A stretch of DNA of 64,000 nt from Chitinophagales bacterium (GTDB lineage: Bacteria; Bacteroidota; Bacteroidia; Chitinophagales; Chitinophagaceae): NCBI GenBank assembly GCA_013297995.1, contig JAAFJB010000002.1, forward strand, positions 16,155-80,154, given 5' to 3'. The notes beneath the pieces are model-generated. The model was not told the DNA's origin, ran no database searches, and saw nothing but the letters and a program-made list of their open reading frames with translations. A program made the position numbers and the translations under genes. Positions 1 through 10,517 of the stretch are shown in pieces. The first letter of the stretch is position 1. Each line of letters opens with the position of its first letter.

Positions 1-37
1 CCCTTAAAAAAATATTCATCGCATTTAATCATATTAT

Positions 38-505
38 ATGTCAGAACACCTACAGATTATTCAAGGCAGTAAAGCCGAACAATACCAAGCCCTGATTCCA
101 CAAATAAAAGGATTACTGAGTGGAGAAACCGACTTAATTGCCAATCTTGCCAATCTTACTGCTGCATTAAAAACACAGTTTGGATGGCTCTGGGTTGGCT
201 TTTATTTGGTGAAAGAAAATGAACTGGTATTGGGGCCATTTCAAGGGCCTATTGCTTGTACCCGTATACAAAAAGGCAGGGGTGTTTGTGGAAGCAGTTG
301 GGCATCGGCAAGCATATTGATTGTGCCAGATGTAGAAAAATTTCCGGGACATATTGCGTGCAGCAGTCTCTCCAAATCGGAGATTGTATTGCCCTTAATA
401 AAAGCAGGTGAAGTATGGGGCGTATTGGATATTGACAGTAGTGATTACAATCAATTTGACGAGACGGATCGGCAGTATTTGGAAGAGCTAGTGGGTCTTT
501 TGTAA
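38..505 (+). CDS. GAF domain protein, free methionine-(R)-sulfoxide reductase-like
   Basis: 155 aa ORF with GAF-type motifs (GRGVCG, VPDV..FPGHIACSS.S.SEIVLPL, VLDIDS) typical of the fRMsr/YebR family. Confidence 0.85.
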   Translation: MSEHLQIIQGSKAEQYQALIPQIKGLLSGETDLIANLANLTAALKTQFGWLWVGFYLVKENELVLGPFQGPIACTRIQKGRGVCGSSWASASILIVPDVEKFPGHIACSSLSKSEIVLPLIKAGEVWGVLDIDSSDYNQFDETDRQYLEELVGLL

Positions 506-672
506 CCCAGCCAAAACCATTCAATTGCTTCTATATTAAAAAAAACCTTAGCTTTGCAGTATTCATATACTCTCTCAGTTAGACTGGAATCTACTTCAGT
601 GACAAGGTAATCCCATCAAAAGTTAGGTTATATACCACTTGAAAAATCAAGTGTTCATTTAAATCACATATT

Positions 673-1914
673 GTGTTATTCAAAGAATTACAACTCATCG
701 AGCCCATATTAGCGGCACTCGAAACAGCGGGTTACAGTACACCCACACCCATTCAGGAACAAGCCATTCCAATGATTTTAGCAGGTAATGACTTACTTGG
801 CTGCGCACAAACAGGTACAGGGAAAACAGCAGCATTTGCCATCCCAATTTTACAATTGGTTACCAAATCTATGCTACATGGCAATAGTAATAAAGGTATT
901 AAAGCCTTGGTATTAACGCCTACCAGAGAGCTCGCTATTCAGATAGAGGAAAGCTTTAAAGATTATGGAAAAAATCTTCGCATGAAACACCAAGTAATTT
1001 TTGGGGGTGTTTCTCAGGTTCATCAAGTAAATGCATTAAGAAATGGGGTGGACATTTTAATTGCAACGCCGGGTAGATTACTCGATTTAATGCAGCAAGG
1101 ATATGTGCGATTAAACGATATACAATTTTTTGTATTGGATGAAGCAGATCGTATGTTGGATATGGGTTTCATAAACGACGTAAAAAAAATCATTGCTAAA
1201 TTACCAGTCAAAAAGCAAACCCTTTTCTTTTCTGCAACTATGCCCGATGAGATAGAAAAACTATCTTCTACCTTATTACACAATCCAGCTAAAGTAACCG
1301 TTACTCCAGTATCGTCTACCGCAGAAAAAATTCAGCAGGCTGTGTATTTTGTAGAAAAAGACCATAAGAAATTATTGTTGGTGAGCTTACTCCAAGATGC
1401 AGCCATTCAAACAGCACTGGTATTTACCAGAACCAAACATGGCGCTGACAAAGTGGTGAAAGACCTTACCAGAAACAGTATTACGGCAGAAGCTATACAT
1501 GGAAATAAGTCACAGAATGCTAGACAGCGTGCATTAACCAATTTCAAAAACGGTTCTACCAGAATTTTGGTAGCTACAGATATTGCAGCCCGTGGTATTG
1601 ATATTGATCAGTTAACGCATGTATTTAATTACGAATTACCGAATGTAGCCGAAACCTATGTTCATAGAATTGGTAGAACTGGAAGAGCTGGTGCAAGTGG
1701 CATTGCCATTTCTTTCTGTGAAGCGGAAGAAAGGGCTTTTTTAAAGGATATTCAGTTACTAATTAAAAAGCAATTACCGGTGGTAACAGATCACCCCTAT
1801 CATTCGGCATCACCTGCCCCAGCAACTTATAAATTGCCAGAACGCAGGCCCGCTGCCCATCAGCAGAATAGAAATAGGAAATATAGTTTTAATAGGTCTT
1901 CACAGAATCGTTAA
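673..1914 (+). CDS. rhlE: DEAD-box ATP-dependent RNA helicase (RhlE type)
   Basis: Q motif, AQTGTGKT, PTRELAIQ, DEAD, SAT, HRIGRTGRAG; apparent GTG start. Confidence 0.9.
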   Translation: MLFKELQLIEPILAALETAGYSTPTPIQEQAIPMILAGNDLLGCAQTGTGKTAAFAIPILQLVTKSMLHGNSNKGIKALVLTPTRELAIQIEESFKDYGKNLRMKHQVIFGGVSQVHQVNALRNGVDILIATPGRLLDLMQQGYVRLNDIQFFVLDEADRMLDMGFINDVKKIIAKLPVKKQTLFFSATMPDEIEKLSSTLLHNPAKVTVTPVSSTAEKIQQAVYFVEKDHKKLLLVSLLQDAAIQTALVFTRTKHGADKVVKDLTRNSITAEAIHGNKSQNARQRALTNFKNGSTRILVATDIAARGIDIDQLTHVFNYELPNVAETYVHRIGRTGRAGASGIAISFCEAEERAFLKDIQLLIKKQLPVVTDHPYHSASPAPATYKLPERRPAAHQQNRNRKYSFNRSSQNR

Positions 1915-1936
1915 TTTTTTATTTTCAATTTCCCCA

Positions 1937-1973
1937 AGCCTCATAAATACTTATATTTATGAGGCTTTTATTT
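1937..1973 (+). terminator. Rho-independent terminator after rhlE
   Basis: Perfect stem AGCCTCATAAATA-CTTA-TATTTATGAGGCT followed by TTTATTT. Confidence 0.85.
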
Positions 1974-1981
1974 GCTTATAT

Positions 1982-2722
1982 ATGAATAAGTCTACCCTAC
2001 AGCTTAAAACATTGGAAGATCAAAACAAGGAATTGCTTAAAACACAACTATTTCTTGAAAAAAAAGTGAATCAACTTAAAGATTTCGCTGGAATTATTAC
2101 CCATGATGTGCGGGGACCTGCCCATAATATTTTCAAAATGCTGGAAATGTATGAGTCTACTAATGATCCCGATTTGAAGAAGGCTTCAATGGATTACTTG
2201 AAAAAAGTAAGTAAAGACCTCACCAGCAACCTTAATGAGCTGATTCAAATTCTTCAAATTCACCTCGAAAAAGATATACCAGCTTCTAATTGCGTATTTG
2301 CAGAAATTGTAGAGAGTGTTTGCTTACAACTGCAAGATATTATAGATAAAAAACAAGCTATTATTCATACCAATTTTAGGGTACTAGAAATTATGTACCC
2401 AAGAGTATATCTACAAAGTATTATATATAATTTAGTAAGCAATAGCCTTAAATACGCCAAAAAAGAACAAGCACCCATCATATATATTCATACTTTTATA
2501 GAAGACAATTGTATAAAATGCAGTGTAAAAGACAATGGATTGGGCATTGATTTACAAAAATATGGACATTTATTATTCAAGTTTCAGAAGAGCTTTCACA
2601 GTGGGTTCGACAGTAAGGGAATTGGACTATACCTCATTAAAAATCAAATTGAAGAACAAGGTGGAAGCCTTACTTGCCAAAGTGAACCCAATAATGGAAG
2701 TATTTTTACTGTGCAATTTTAA
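1982..2722 (+). CDS. sensor histidine kinase
   Basis: HisKA-like DFAGIITHDVRGPAHNI, HATPase N box (NLVSNSLKYA) and G boxes (DNGLGID, GIGLYLI). Confidence 0.85.
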   Translation: MNKSTLQLKTLEDQNKELLKTQLFLEKKVNQLKDFAGIITHDVRGPAHNIFKMLEMYESTNDPDLKKASMDYLKKVSKDLTSNLNELIQILQIHLEKDIPASNCVFAEIVESVCLQLQDIIDKKQAIIHTNFRVLEIMYPRVYLQSIIYNLVSNSLKYAKKEQAPIIYIHTFIEDNCIKCSVKDNGLGIDLQKYGHLLFKFQKSFHSGFDSKGIGLYLIKNQIEEQGGSLTCQSEPNNGSIFTVQF

Positions 2723-2749
2723 GGAAAACCCTTATTTTTGCGCCCGATT

Positions 2750-2831
2750 GCGGATGTGGCGAAATTGGCAGACGCACTAGACTTAGGATCTAGCGCCGCG
2801 AGGCATGTAGGTTCGACCCCTATCATCCGCA
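2750..2831 (+). tRNA. tRNA-Leu(UAG)
   Basis: Acceptor GCGGATG/CATCCGC, anticodon arm CTAGA-CTTAGGA-TCTAG (anticodon TAG), extended variable arm, T-loop GGTTCGACCCC; CCA not encoded. Confidence 0.95.
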
Positions 2832-2834
2832 CAG

Positions 2835-2862
2835 AAACCACCTTTTTAAGGTGGTTTTTTTA
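2835..2862 (+). terminator. Rho-independent terminator after tRNA-Leu
   Basis: AAACCACCTT-TTT-AAGGTGGTTT followed by T run. Confidence 0.85.
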
Positions 2863-2873
2863 TGTGAAACCCC

Positions 2874-2881
2874 TACCTTTG
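2874..2881 (+). promoter_or_regulatory. Bacteroidota -7 box TACCTTTG upstream of tig
   Basis: Matches the TAnnTTTG consensus, about 30 nt before the tig ATG. Confidence 0.5.
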
Positions 2882-2911
2882 CAGCCCGAATTTACGTTAT
2901 AAACCACTTAT

Positions 2912-4279
2912 ATGGCTACTATTACCCGAGAAAACATTGGCTTACTACACGATAAGCTTACCATTACTGTTACAACAGAGGACTATTTAAAAGGCTTTGA
3001 GCTAAACCTAAAAAAATATGCCAAAACCGCCAATATCCCAGGCTTTAGAAAAGGAATGGTTCCTACAGGTTTGGTTAAAAAAATGTATGGGCAAAGTGTA
3101 TTCACTGAAGAAGTATTGCGCAGTATGGAGACTGAGCTCAACCAATATATGAGCAAGGAGCAAATTGATATTTTTGCCCAGCCTCTCCCATTAAACAATG
3201 ACGCACAGGCTCTGGATATGAATAAGCTGGGCGACTATACTTTCTCTTTTGAAATTGGCTTAAAACCCGATTTTGAACTGAATTTAAACGATGTGAAAGC
3301 TACTCGCTATATGGTTAATATAACCGACCAGATGATGGACGAAGAAGTAGCCCGTTTACAAACCCGTTATGGTAAAATGACTGAACCTGAAGTAGTTGGG
3401 AGTGATGAGAACGTGTTGAACGTTACTTTTACTGAAGCCGACGAAAAAGGTATCGCCATTGAAAATGGTGTTCAGAAAGAGAATTCAGTATTGGTAAAAT
3501 ATTTTTCACCTGATTTCAGGAAGAACCTGATAGGTAAGAAAAATAATGATATTGTATTCTTACAGATCAATCAGGCGTTTGAAGACAAAGAGGCAGAAAC
3601 CATTTTGGCCGATTTGGGTTTAACTAAAGAAGACGGTAATCGCTATTTCAATTTATTAATTACGAAGGTGGGACTGGTTGAAAAAGCTGAATTAAATGAA
3701 GAATTATTCCTAGCCGTATATCCCAATAACGACCAGATTAAAACAGCAGAAGATTTTCGGAATGAAGCCAAAGCTGAGATAGAAAAATACTATGCACAAT
3801 CTGCTAGCAGTCAAGTTCAAGATCAAATCTACCACTATTTAGTAGATCATATTAATATGGAATTTCCAGAAGATTTTCTGAAACGATGGTTGGAGACTGG
3901 TGGTGAAAAACCCAAAACAGCAGAAGAAGCAGCAGCCGAATACCCAACTTTTGTAAAACAATTGAAGTGGACTTTAATCAGCAGCAAGCTTACGCAGGAC
4001 AATAAAATTGAAGTGTTGCCAGAAGACCTTCGCAATTTTGCCAAAGCTCAGTTGTTTAGCTATATGGGCGGTCAGTTGGGCGCATTAGGCGATAACCAAC
4101 AATGGGTTGATGATTATGCCAATCGGATGATGCAAGACAAACGTTTTGTAGAAGATAGTTATCACCGCATCAGCGCAGAGAAATTATTTGGTGTACTTGA
4201 ATCAAAAATTACTGCCAAAGAAGAGTCTATTAGTGCTGATGATTTTGCTAAAATACTAGATAAGCACCAACATCATTGA
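2912..4279 (+). CDS. tig: trigger factor
   Basis: N-terminal ribosome-binding signature (GFRKGMVP), length, and position upstream of clpP/clpX. Confidence 0.9.
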   Translation: MATITRENIGLLHDKLTITVTTEDYLKGFELNLKKYAKTANIPGFRKGMVPTGLVKKMYGQSVFTEEVLRSMETELNQYMSKEQIDIFAQPLPLNNDAQALDMNKLGDYTFSFEIGLKPDFELNLNDVKATRYMVNITDQMMDEEVARLQTRYGKMTEPEVVGSDENVLNVTFTEADEKGIAIENGVQKENSVLVKYFSPDFRKNLIGKKNNDIVFLQINQAFEDKEAETILADLGLTKEDGNRYFNLLITKVGLVEKAELNEELFLAVYPNNDQIKTAEDFRNEAKAEIEKYYAQSASSQVQDQIYHYLVDHINMEFPEDFLKRWLETGGEKPKTAEEAAAEYPTFVKQLKWTLISSKLTQDNKIEVLPEDLRNFAKAQLFSYMGGQLGALGDNQQWVDDYANRMMQDKRFVEDSYHRISAEKLFGVLESKITAKEESISADDFAKILDKHQHH

Positions 4280-4502
4280 TAGAATAGGAACGAAGTTTAA
4301 TTGGGGTAAATAAGTGATCAATCTAAGTTTTTTGATGAATTTATTTACACCTTTTCATTGCTTATATCAACGTTCAGCCAAATTGAGATTCAGGAGTTAG
4401 GAATATGCCCTTTTGTCGCAAAAACAGGGTTTGCATAAAATTTGACTAAATTAATATCTCTGTTTTAGCAAAACACTTACCTTCAAACAGAAAAATTACA
4501 TT

Positions 4503-5207
4503 ATGAATATTGGAAATGAATTTGATAAATATGCCATTAAGCACCATGGCATCAGCAGCGGTGTTTTACACAATTATAAAGCCCATGGGCAGGTAACCAA
4601 TCTTACTCCTTATATTATTGAAGAACGTCCTATGAATGTAGCAAGTATGGACGTTTTCAGTCGCTTGATGATGGATCGTATTATTTTTTTAGGGGAAGGC
4701 ATTAACGACTATGTTGCAAATATTGTAACCGCTCAATTGCTCTTCTTAGAAAGTACAGATCGAACCAGAGATATACAGATGTATATAAATAGTCCCGGCG
4801 GTAGTGTTTATGCTGGTCTCGGCATTTATGATACCATGCAATTTATTAGTCCAGATATAGCCACCATTTGTACGGGTATAGCTGCCAGTATGGGCCAGAT
4901 TTTATTGTGTGCAGGTGTTGAGGGCAAGCGAACTGCTTTAAAACACAGTCGCGTTATGATGCACCAACCAAGTGGCGGCATTGGTGGTCAAGCCACTGAT
5001 ATAGAAATTACAGTTCGAGAGATTAAAAAGTTAAAAGAAGAGCTCTATGCCATTACTGCTCATCATACTGGCAAGCCAGTAGAGCAGATTGCCAAGGATA
5101 GTGATCGGGATTTTTGGATGACTGCTGCCGAAGCAAAAGCCTATGGCTTGGTTGATGAAGTACTTCTCACCAATCCGAGAAAAGAGAAGGGGGGAAATAG
5201 ACTGTAG
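4503..5207 (+). CDS. clpP: ATP-dependent Clp protease proteolytic subunit (copy 1)
   Basis: Catalytic motifs GIAASMGQILL, MMHQPSGG, DRDFWM. Confidence 0.93.
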   Translation: MNIGNEFDKYAIKHHGISSGVLHNYKAHGQVTNLTPYIIEERPMNVASMDVFSRLMMDRIIFLGEGINDYVANIVTAQLLFLESTDRTRDIQMYINSPGGSVYAGLGIYDTMQFISPDIATICTGIAASMGQILLCAGVEGKRTALKHSRVMMHQPSGGIGGQATDIEITVREIKKLKEELYAITAHHTGKPVEQIAKDSDRDFWMTAAEAKAYGLVDEVLLTNPRKEKGGNRL

Positions 5208-5248
5208 ACTGTGGATAACCATAATTTTTACTGCTTAAATAATACAAA

Positions 5249-5887
5249 ATGATAACATCAACCTATATCAACCCTTTTCTAAATCAAAACGAAGCGGAAG
5301 ATCAAGAGCCAAAAGAAGAAAAACAAGAGCCGATGGGTGGCTTTATGGTAAAAAAATTAGAAAAGCTGTTTTTTGAAAAACGTGCCGTTTATTTATGGGG
5401 GGTGGTAGATGATAAGTCTGCCCGTGATGTAGTAAGTAAATTATTAATACTGGATGCAGATAAGCCAGGTACTGAAATAAAGCTTTATATAAATAGCCCT
5501 GGCGGTGTGGTAACGAGTGGTATGGTTATTTTTGATACCATGAAAATGATTCAAAGTCCCGTTAGCACCATTTGTATGGGTCTTGCCGCCAGCATGGGAT
5601 CTATTTTATTAAGCGCGGGTACAAAAGGGAAGCGTTTTGTATATCCACACGGGGAAATTATGATACACCAACCCAGTTTAGGTGGTTACTATCAAGCAAC
5701 CAGTGCTGATATTGAAATACAAGCAAAGCAAATTAAAAAAACCAAGGAATTAGGCGCTAAGATTCTAGCTGAAAACTGTGGCAAAACAATAGAACAAGTA
5801 ATGGCAGATTTTGACCGAGATTATTGGATGGATGCCAATGAAGCCGTTCATTACGGTATTGTTGATGGTATTCTAAGTAAAATTTAG
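5249..5887 (+). CDS. clpP: ATP-dependent Clp protease proteolytic subunit (copy 2)
   Basis: Catalytic motifs GLAASMGSILL, MIHQPSLGG, DRDYWM. Confidence 0.92.
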   Translation: MITSTYINPFLNQNEAEDQEPKEEKQEPMGGFMVKKLEKLFFEKRAVYLWGVVDDKSARDVVSKLLILDADKPGTEIKLYINSPGGVVTSGMVIFDTMKMIQSPVSTICMGLAASMGSILLSAGTKGKRFVYPHGEIMIHQPSLGGYYQATSADIEIQAKQIKKTKELGAKILAENCGKTIEQVMADFDRDYWMDANEAVHYGIVDGILSKI

Positions 5888-6010
5888 CTTGTTTTATTAA
5901 TTTTTATAGATTTTGTTCAATAATTTATAAGTTGGTTGGCACCAGTGTAGTAGCTTTACAAATGCCCAAACTGAATGTATAACCATTAAAGAACAGTTAC
6001 AAATAAATAT

Positions 6011-7255
6011 ATGGCCAAACAAACAAATTTAAACTGTTCCTTCTGTGGAAGAACTCGAGAAGAGGTAAAAATACTCATTGCGGGTCAAGATGGGCATATT
6101 TGTGAAAACTGTGTAGAACATGCTCAAGAAATTATTGGGCAGGAACTAAACTCCAAAAACGATATAGCCGCTAGTGGGTCTTCTAACTTTAAATTAAATA
6201 TTCGCAAACCAAAAGAAATTAAACAATTTCTTGATGAATATATTATTGGCCAGGACGACGCAAAAAAAGTATTGAGTGTAGCCGTTTATAACCACTATAA
6301 AAGAGTAAATAATAAGCAAATTGTTGATGATGTTGAAATAGAGAAGAGTAATATTGTAATGATAGGCGAAACTGGTACTGGTAAAACATTATTGGCCAAA
6401 TCGGTGGCGCGACTTTTGAATGTTCCTTTTGCCATTGTTGATGCCACCGTTTTTACTGAAGCTGGCTATGTGGGGGAAGATGTAGAGAGCATGCTTACCC
6501 GTCTTTTACAAAACTGCAACTACGATGTACCCTCTGCTGAGCGTGGAATTGTATATGTAGATGAAATTGATAAAATAGCTCGTAAAGGCGATAATCCTTC
6601 CATTACCAGAGATGTAAGCGGAGAAGGGGTACAACAAGGATTACTAAAAATGCTGGAAGGAACAGAAGTACTGGTTCCACCACAAGGAGGAAGAAAACAT
6701 CCTGAACAAAAAATGATTAAAGTAGACACCAAAAATATTTTATTTATTTGTGGGGGTGCATTTGACGGAATTGATAAAGTAATTGCCCGAAGGGTAAACA
6801 CCAACGCAATTGGATTTAGTATTAACAAAGACGAACAAGAATATCAGCGAAAAAATATCTTGCAATTTATTAATGCACAAGATTTAAAAAGCTTTGGTTT
6901 AATACCAGAACTACTGGGAAGATTGCCTGTAATTACCCATTTAGATCCATTGGATGCAGATACACTAAGAAGTATCCTTACCGTTCCTAAGAATTCCCTA
7001 ATGAAGCAATATATTAGGCTTTTTGAATTAGAAGGAATTAAGTTGGAAGTAGAAGAAGATGTGTTAGATTTTATGGTTACTAAAGCGTTGGAATACAAAC
7101 TAGGTGCTCGCGGTTTAAGAAGCATTTGTGAGAGTATTTTAACAGACGCTATGTTTGAACTTCCTGGTTCTAATACGGCTAAATTAAGGGTAACGCTAGA
7201 CTATGCTATTAAAATGTTTGGCAAGAGCAAACTCAGTGCACTAAAAGTTGCCTAG
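6011..7255 (+). CDS. clpX: ATP-dependent Clp protease ATP-binding subunit ClpX
   Basis: N-terminal zinc finger (CSFCGR...CENC), Walker A GETGTGKT, sensor/arginine-finger region. Confidence 0.95.
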   Translation: MAKQTNLNCSFCGRTREEVKILIAGQDGHICENCVEHAQEIIGQELNSKNDIAASGSSNFKLNIRKPKEIKQFLDEYIIGQDDAKKVLSVAVYNHYKRVNNKQIVDDVEIEKSNIVMIGETGTGKTLLAKSVARLLNVPFAIVDATVFTEAGYVGEDVESMLTRLLQNCNYDVPSAERGIVYVDEIDKIARKGDNPSITRDVSGEGVQQGLLKMLEGTEVLVPPQGGRKHPEQKMIKVDTKNILFICGGAFDGIDKVIARRVNTNAIGFSINKDEQEYQRKNILQFINAQDLKSFGLIPELLGRLPVITHLDPLDADTLRSILTVPKNSLMKQYIRLFELEGIKLEVEEDVLDFMVTKALEYKLGARGLRSICESILTDAMFELPGSNTAKLRVTLDYAIKMFGKSKLSALKVA

Positions 7256-7286
7256 CAGCTTTCTAAACTAAATAAAAAATAATTGT

Positions 7287-7448
7287 ATGAACGAACTTCT
7301 AGAAAAATTAATGGCAGAAGCCAATTTAGACGCTACACAAGCGCAACAAGCCATCAATACTATTGCTGCTTTTGTAAAAGAAAAATTTCCCATGTTGGGT
7401 GGGGCTGTTGATCAAATTTTTGCGGCTGGCAGTAAGAGCAATGATTAA
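7287..7448 (+). CDS. small conserved-looking protein, 53 aa (not in supplied ORF track)
   Basis: ATG...TAA ORF MNELLEKLMAEANLDATQAQQAINTIAAFVKEKFPMLGGAVDQIFAAGSKSND, 31 nt after clpX; reads like a structured helical protein. Confidence 0.65.
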   Translation: MNELLEKLMAEANLDATQAQQAINTIAAFVKEKFPMLGGAVDQIFAAGSKSND

Positions 7449-7464
7449 ATAGCTTACTGTTTAT

Positions 7465-9390
7465 TTATGAAGGAAGTGAAATAATAAAAGTACTTCCCGT
7501 TCCCGCCACGCTGGTAATTGACATATTGCCGCCATGTCTCTTAATTAAATCACTACACAACATCAGCCCAAATCCACTACCTTTCTCCATATTAGTACCA
7601 GAAGTAGTATAATATTGCTTGGCATTTATTTTATCAATAGTGGCTTGAGACATGCCAATGCCAGAGTCGCTAACTTTTAAAATAGATAAGCCTTCTTCAT
7701 GGGAAGCAGTTACACTAATGATTCCATCAATTGGGGTAAATTTAATAGCGTTACTGATAAGGTTTCTTAAAATTATTCGAGTCATTTCTTTATCGGCAAC
7801 AATTTCCAATTCAGGATCTATTGCAATACTGAAATGTATTTTTTTTCGTTCGAAAAGCATTCCATGTTCAGATTCAAGGCTTTTAACCAACTGATGAATT
7901 TGTACCTTATTTTTTTCGATATTTTTCCCAGCCATTTGCCCTTTTAGCCAGAACAATAAATTATCTAAAAGTGATGTTGTTCCCATGTATTGCGACTCAA
8001 GCTGAATCAACAACTGTTTTGCTTGGTCTTCAGGAACAATTCCTTGATTTACAAGATTTAATATTCCTTTAGTATTTACCAGCGGTGTTCTAAGATCATG
8101 GGAAATGATAGAAAGCAGCTTATTTTTGGTTTTAATATCGGCTTCCAGTAATTTGTTCTGTTCATCTATTTCAGCATTCAATTTTACTACTTCAATAATT
8201 TGCTTTTCAATTTGGGCATTCTTTCGTCTTAATTCAATTGACATAAGCCTCAGTCTTTGGTAATATATAAACACCAAAACCGATAAGGTTCCCATTACAA
8301 TAAAAGTAAAAGTTGCGGCAGTTAAAATAGAAAGCTGTTCCTCGGAAACCTTTTCAGCACGAATCATTGCATTCTCACCATCAAGCCGAATAACTTGTTG
8401 CTTTTTAATAACTTCAATAAAGTTGGCAGCGTATTCATTTTCAATAACTCGGCGTTTATTCAATTCAAACATTGCTGTATCCTGCCATATAATGGCCATA
8501 TTTATATTACCCTGTTCGCGGTAATTGGCAATAATTTGACTCAGACTATGCTCTATTAAGCCGTATGCATGAATAGATTTTGAAGCCGCATAAGATAGCT
8601 TACTAAGTGCAAGTGCATTGGCAAACTCTTTATTTTTTAACGCAATTTCTGCAAGTTTTAGCCAGTTACTAGACTTTCCAAATTGGTCATTAAGTTGAAT
8701 ATCTATTGCCAATGATTTAGTAAAAAAAGATTTAGCTATAACAAAATCATTTTTATCAAACGCCACCAACCCCATATGATACAGAGATTTTTTGGCCCCA
8801 TACTTGTATTTGTTGGTAGTACTAATGCGATATGCATCTCGGAAAAAAAATAAAGCTGAATCTAATCGTCCGCTTTTAAGCGATACCAATCCAAGGCCAT
8901 TTTTTATATTCGCAAGTTCTTCGCTTTTATTCAGCAATGTATAAATCTCAAACGACTTTCTAAAAAGGGTAGCTGCATCAGACAACTTATTTTCTGCTAA
9001 TAAAGCAGAGGCAATTTGATAATTTGTTTTACCTATATTAAAAGTGTCTTTAATGCGTCGAAATATATCTAATGCCAAATAATAATCAGTGATGGCTTTT
9101 TTGGTAAAACCCTGCTGTTGATAAATCCCCCCTTCATACAAATAGGAAACAGCCATCCCTTTTTTATAATTAATATGGGTTGATGTGTTTTGTGTGATAA
9201 TTAAGCTATTAAAAGACTCAGCAACATCAAAGCGCTTTTGCTGAAAAGCCAATTCATTCAGTGAATCTACAAAACGAGTGGTGCGTTTATTTTTTTGTGC
9301 TATAGCAGGGTTTATCAATACGATTGATACCCAACAAAAAAACAAACGCAGTACAGCAAACCGGGGGATGAATTCCTGCAGAACATTCAT
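7465..9390 (-). CDS. TPR-containing sensor histidine kinase with signal peptide and TM segment
   Basis: Tetratricopeptide repeats, TM helix, HisKA ISHDLRTPL, HATPase NLISNAIKFT / DSGIGMS / GSGFGLML. Confidence 0.9.
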   Translation of the reverse strand: MNVLQEFIPRFAVLRLFFCWVSIVLINPAIAQKNKRTTRFVDSLNELAFQQKRFDVAESFNSLIITQNTSTHINYKKGMAVSYLYEGGIYQQQGFTKKAITDYYLALDIFRRIKDTFNIGKTNYQIASALLAENKLSDAATLFRKSFEIYTLLNKSEELANIKNGLGLVSLKSGRLDSALFFFRDAYRISTTNKYKYGAKKSLYHMGLVAFDKNDFVIAKSFFTKSLAIDIQLNDQFGKSSNWLKLAEIALKNKEFANALALSKLSYAASKSIHAYGLIEHSLSQIIANYREQGNINMAIIWQDTAMFELNKRRVIENEYAANFIEVIKKQQVIRLDGENAMIRAEKVSEEQLSILTAATFTFIVMGTLSVLVFIYYQRLRLMSIELRRKNAQIEKQIIEVVKLNAEIDEQNKLLEADIKTKNKLLSIISHDLRTPLVNTKGILNLVNQGIVPEDQAKQLLIQLESQYMGTTSLLDNLLFWLKGQMAGKNIEKNKVQIHQLVKSLESEHGMLFERKKIHFSIAIDPELEIVADKEMTRIILRNLISNAIKFTPIDGIISVTASHEEGLSILKVSDSGIGMSQATIDKINAKQYYTTSGTNMEKGSGFGLMLCSDLIKRHGGNMSITSVAGTGSTFIISLPS

Positions 9391-9421
9391 ATTGGAAGTT
9401 AAGATACAATATTTTAATCAT

Positions 9422-9449
9422 TAAAAAGGAGCCCTTCTGCAAGGGCTCC
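9422..9449 (-). terminator. Rho-independent terminator for the minus-strand HHH gene
   Basis: Perfect 9-bp stem GGAGCCCTT-CTGC-AAGGGCTCC with T run on the minus strand. Confidence 0.75.
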
Positions 9450-9589
9450 AATTATATGCTAGCAATCGAAAAATATTCAGCAATTAAAACGACAACCATT
9501 ACTGAATTTTCAAAGTTCAATATCCAATAATACTGCTTTTTATGGAATCTTTCACTATTTTTTAGGTGACTGGTAAATTTAGTTGCTCA

Positions 9590-10495
9590 CTAAAGCTGAA
9601 GTATCGGAATTATTTGATTGTAAATGGTTTCACTTATAAATGCTATTTTCTTAAGATCACTTAATTCCTTAAATAGTCCGTACTGATTGCGATAATTTAC
9701 AATTGCATAAGCAATATCACTAGAAATACCCCTCTCTTTTAATGCCTTTGCAGTGGCAAAATTAATGCTTAATTTAATGGTTGCATTTTTAGTTTCAAGG
9801 CTATTAAGTGTAAGTAGTGGTAACAATATTTGAAATACAGAATCTTTTATACCATAGGTACTCCTCACTTGTTCAATACTGGTAAAGCCACCTAGTTTCT
9901 CTCTAAACTTTACAATTCTAGCTGCCAATATCGCACCAATACCTGGCAGCATTTCCCATTCAGCAATGGTGGCAGTATTAACATCAATAGTAGGTAGTGA
10001 TTGAATGGACACTTTGGAACCAGGCTTAAGTTTACTGTAATGAGGATATGGTTCTGGTTCTGCCCTTTTTGGCTTTGAAATTCGTATAAAAGGAATAAGC
10101 CTATCTGCAGTTGCTTTTGGCAATCCCCATATTTTTCTAAGATCCTCCGCCACTTTAAATTTCCCCCCTTTTATTCTATAATTGAATATAGTTTGAATAG
10201 TTTTTTGCCTTAGTCCCAATGCCTGCCATTCTTTCTCACTGATAATATTGGGATCAAAGTAAAAATAATGCGTATTGGTGACTAAAATGTCCCTCCCTCC
10301 TTCTCTATCAATTGCATTTGATTGGACAGGCACCTGAAATAGTTTCAGCAGAGCGGAATCGGGTTTTACGGGATCATACACAGCATGATAATACTGGGGC
10401 ATTAATAAAAATGCAATGATTAATGCTACTAAAACTAAAACCCCAACTCGTTCTTTTCGCGTAAAGCGGAAATATTCATTAAACCATTTTTTCAT
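9590..10495 (-). CDS. helix-hairpin-helix (ComEA-like) protein
   Basis: Repeated HhH motifs (VNTATIAEWEMLPGIGAILAARIVKFREKLGGF); start placed at MKKWFNEYF, which removes the ORF-track overlap with the neighbour. Confidence 0.8.
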   Translation of the reverse strand: MKKWFNEYFRFTRKERVGVLVLVALIIAFLLMPQYYHAVYDPVKPDSALLKLFQVPVQSNAIDREGGRDILVTNTHYFYFDPNIISEKEWQALGLRQKTIQTIFNYRIKGGKFKVAEDLRKIWGLPKATADRLIPFIRISKPKRAEPEPYPHYSKLKPGSKVSIQSLPTIDVNTATIAEWEMLPGIGAILAARIVKFREKLGGFTSIEQVRSTYGIKDSVFQILLPLLTLNSLETKNATIKLSINFATAKALKERGISSDIAYAIVNYRNQYGLFKELSDLKKIAFISETIYNQIIPILQL

Positions 10496-10517
10496 TTCCT
10501 TATTCTTTGATAAGGAA

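Noticed and set aside
2535-2780. 81-aa plus-strand ORF running from the histidine kinase into the tRNA
   Set aside because: Out-of-frame shadow of the kinase and extends into tRNA-Leu.
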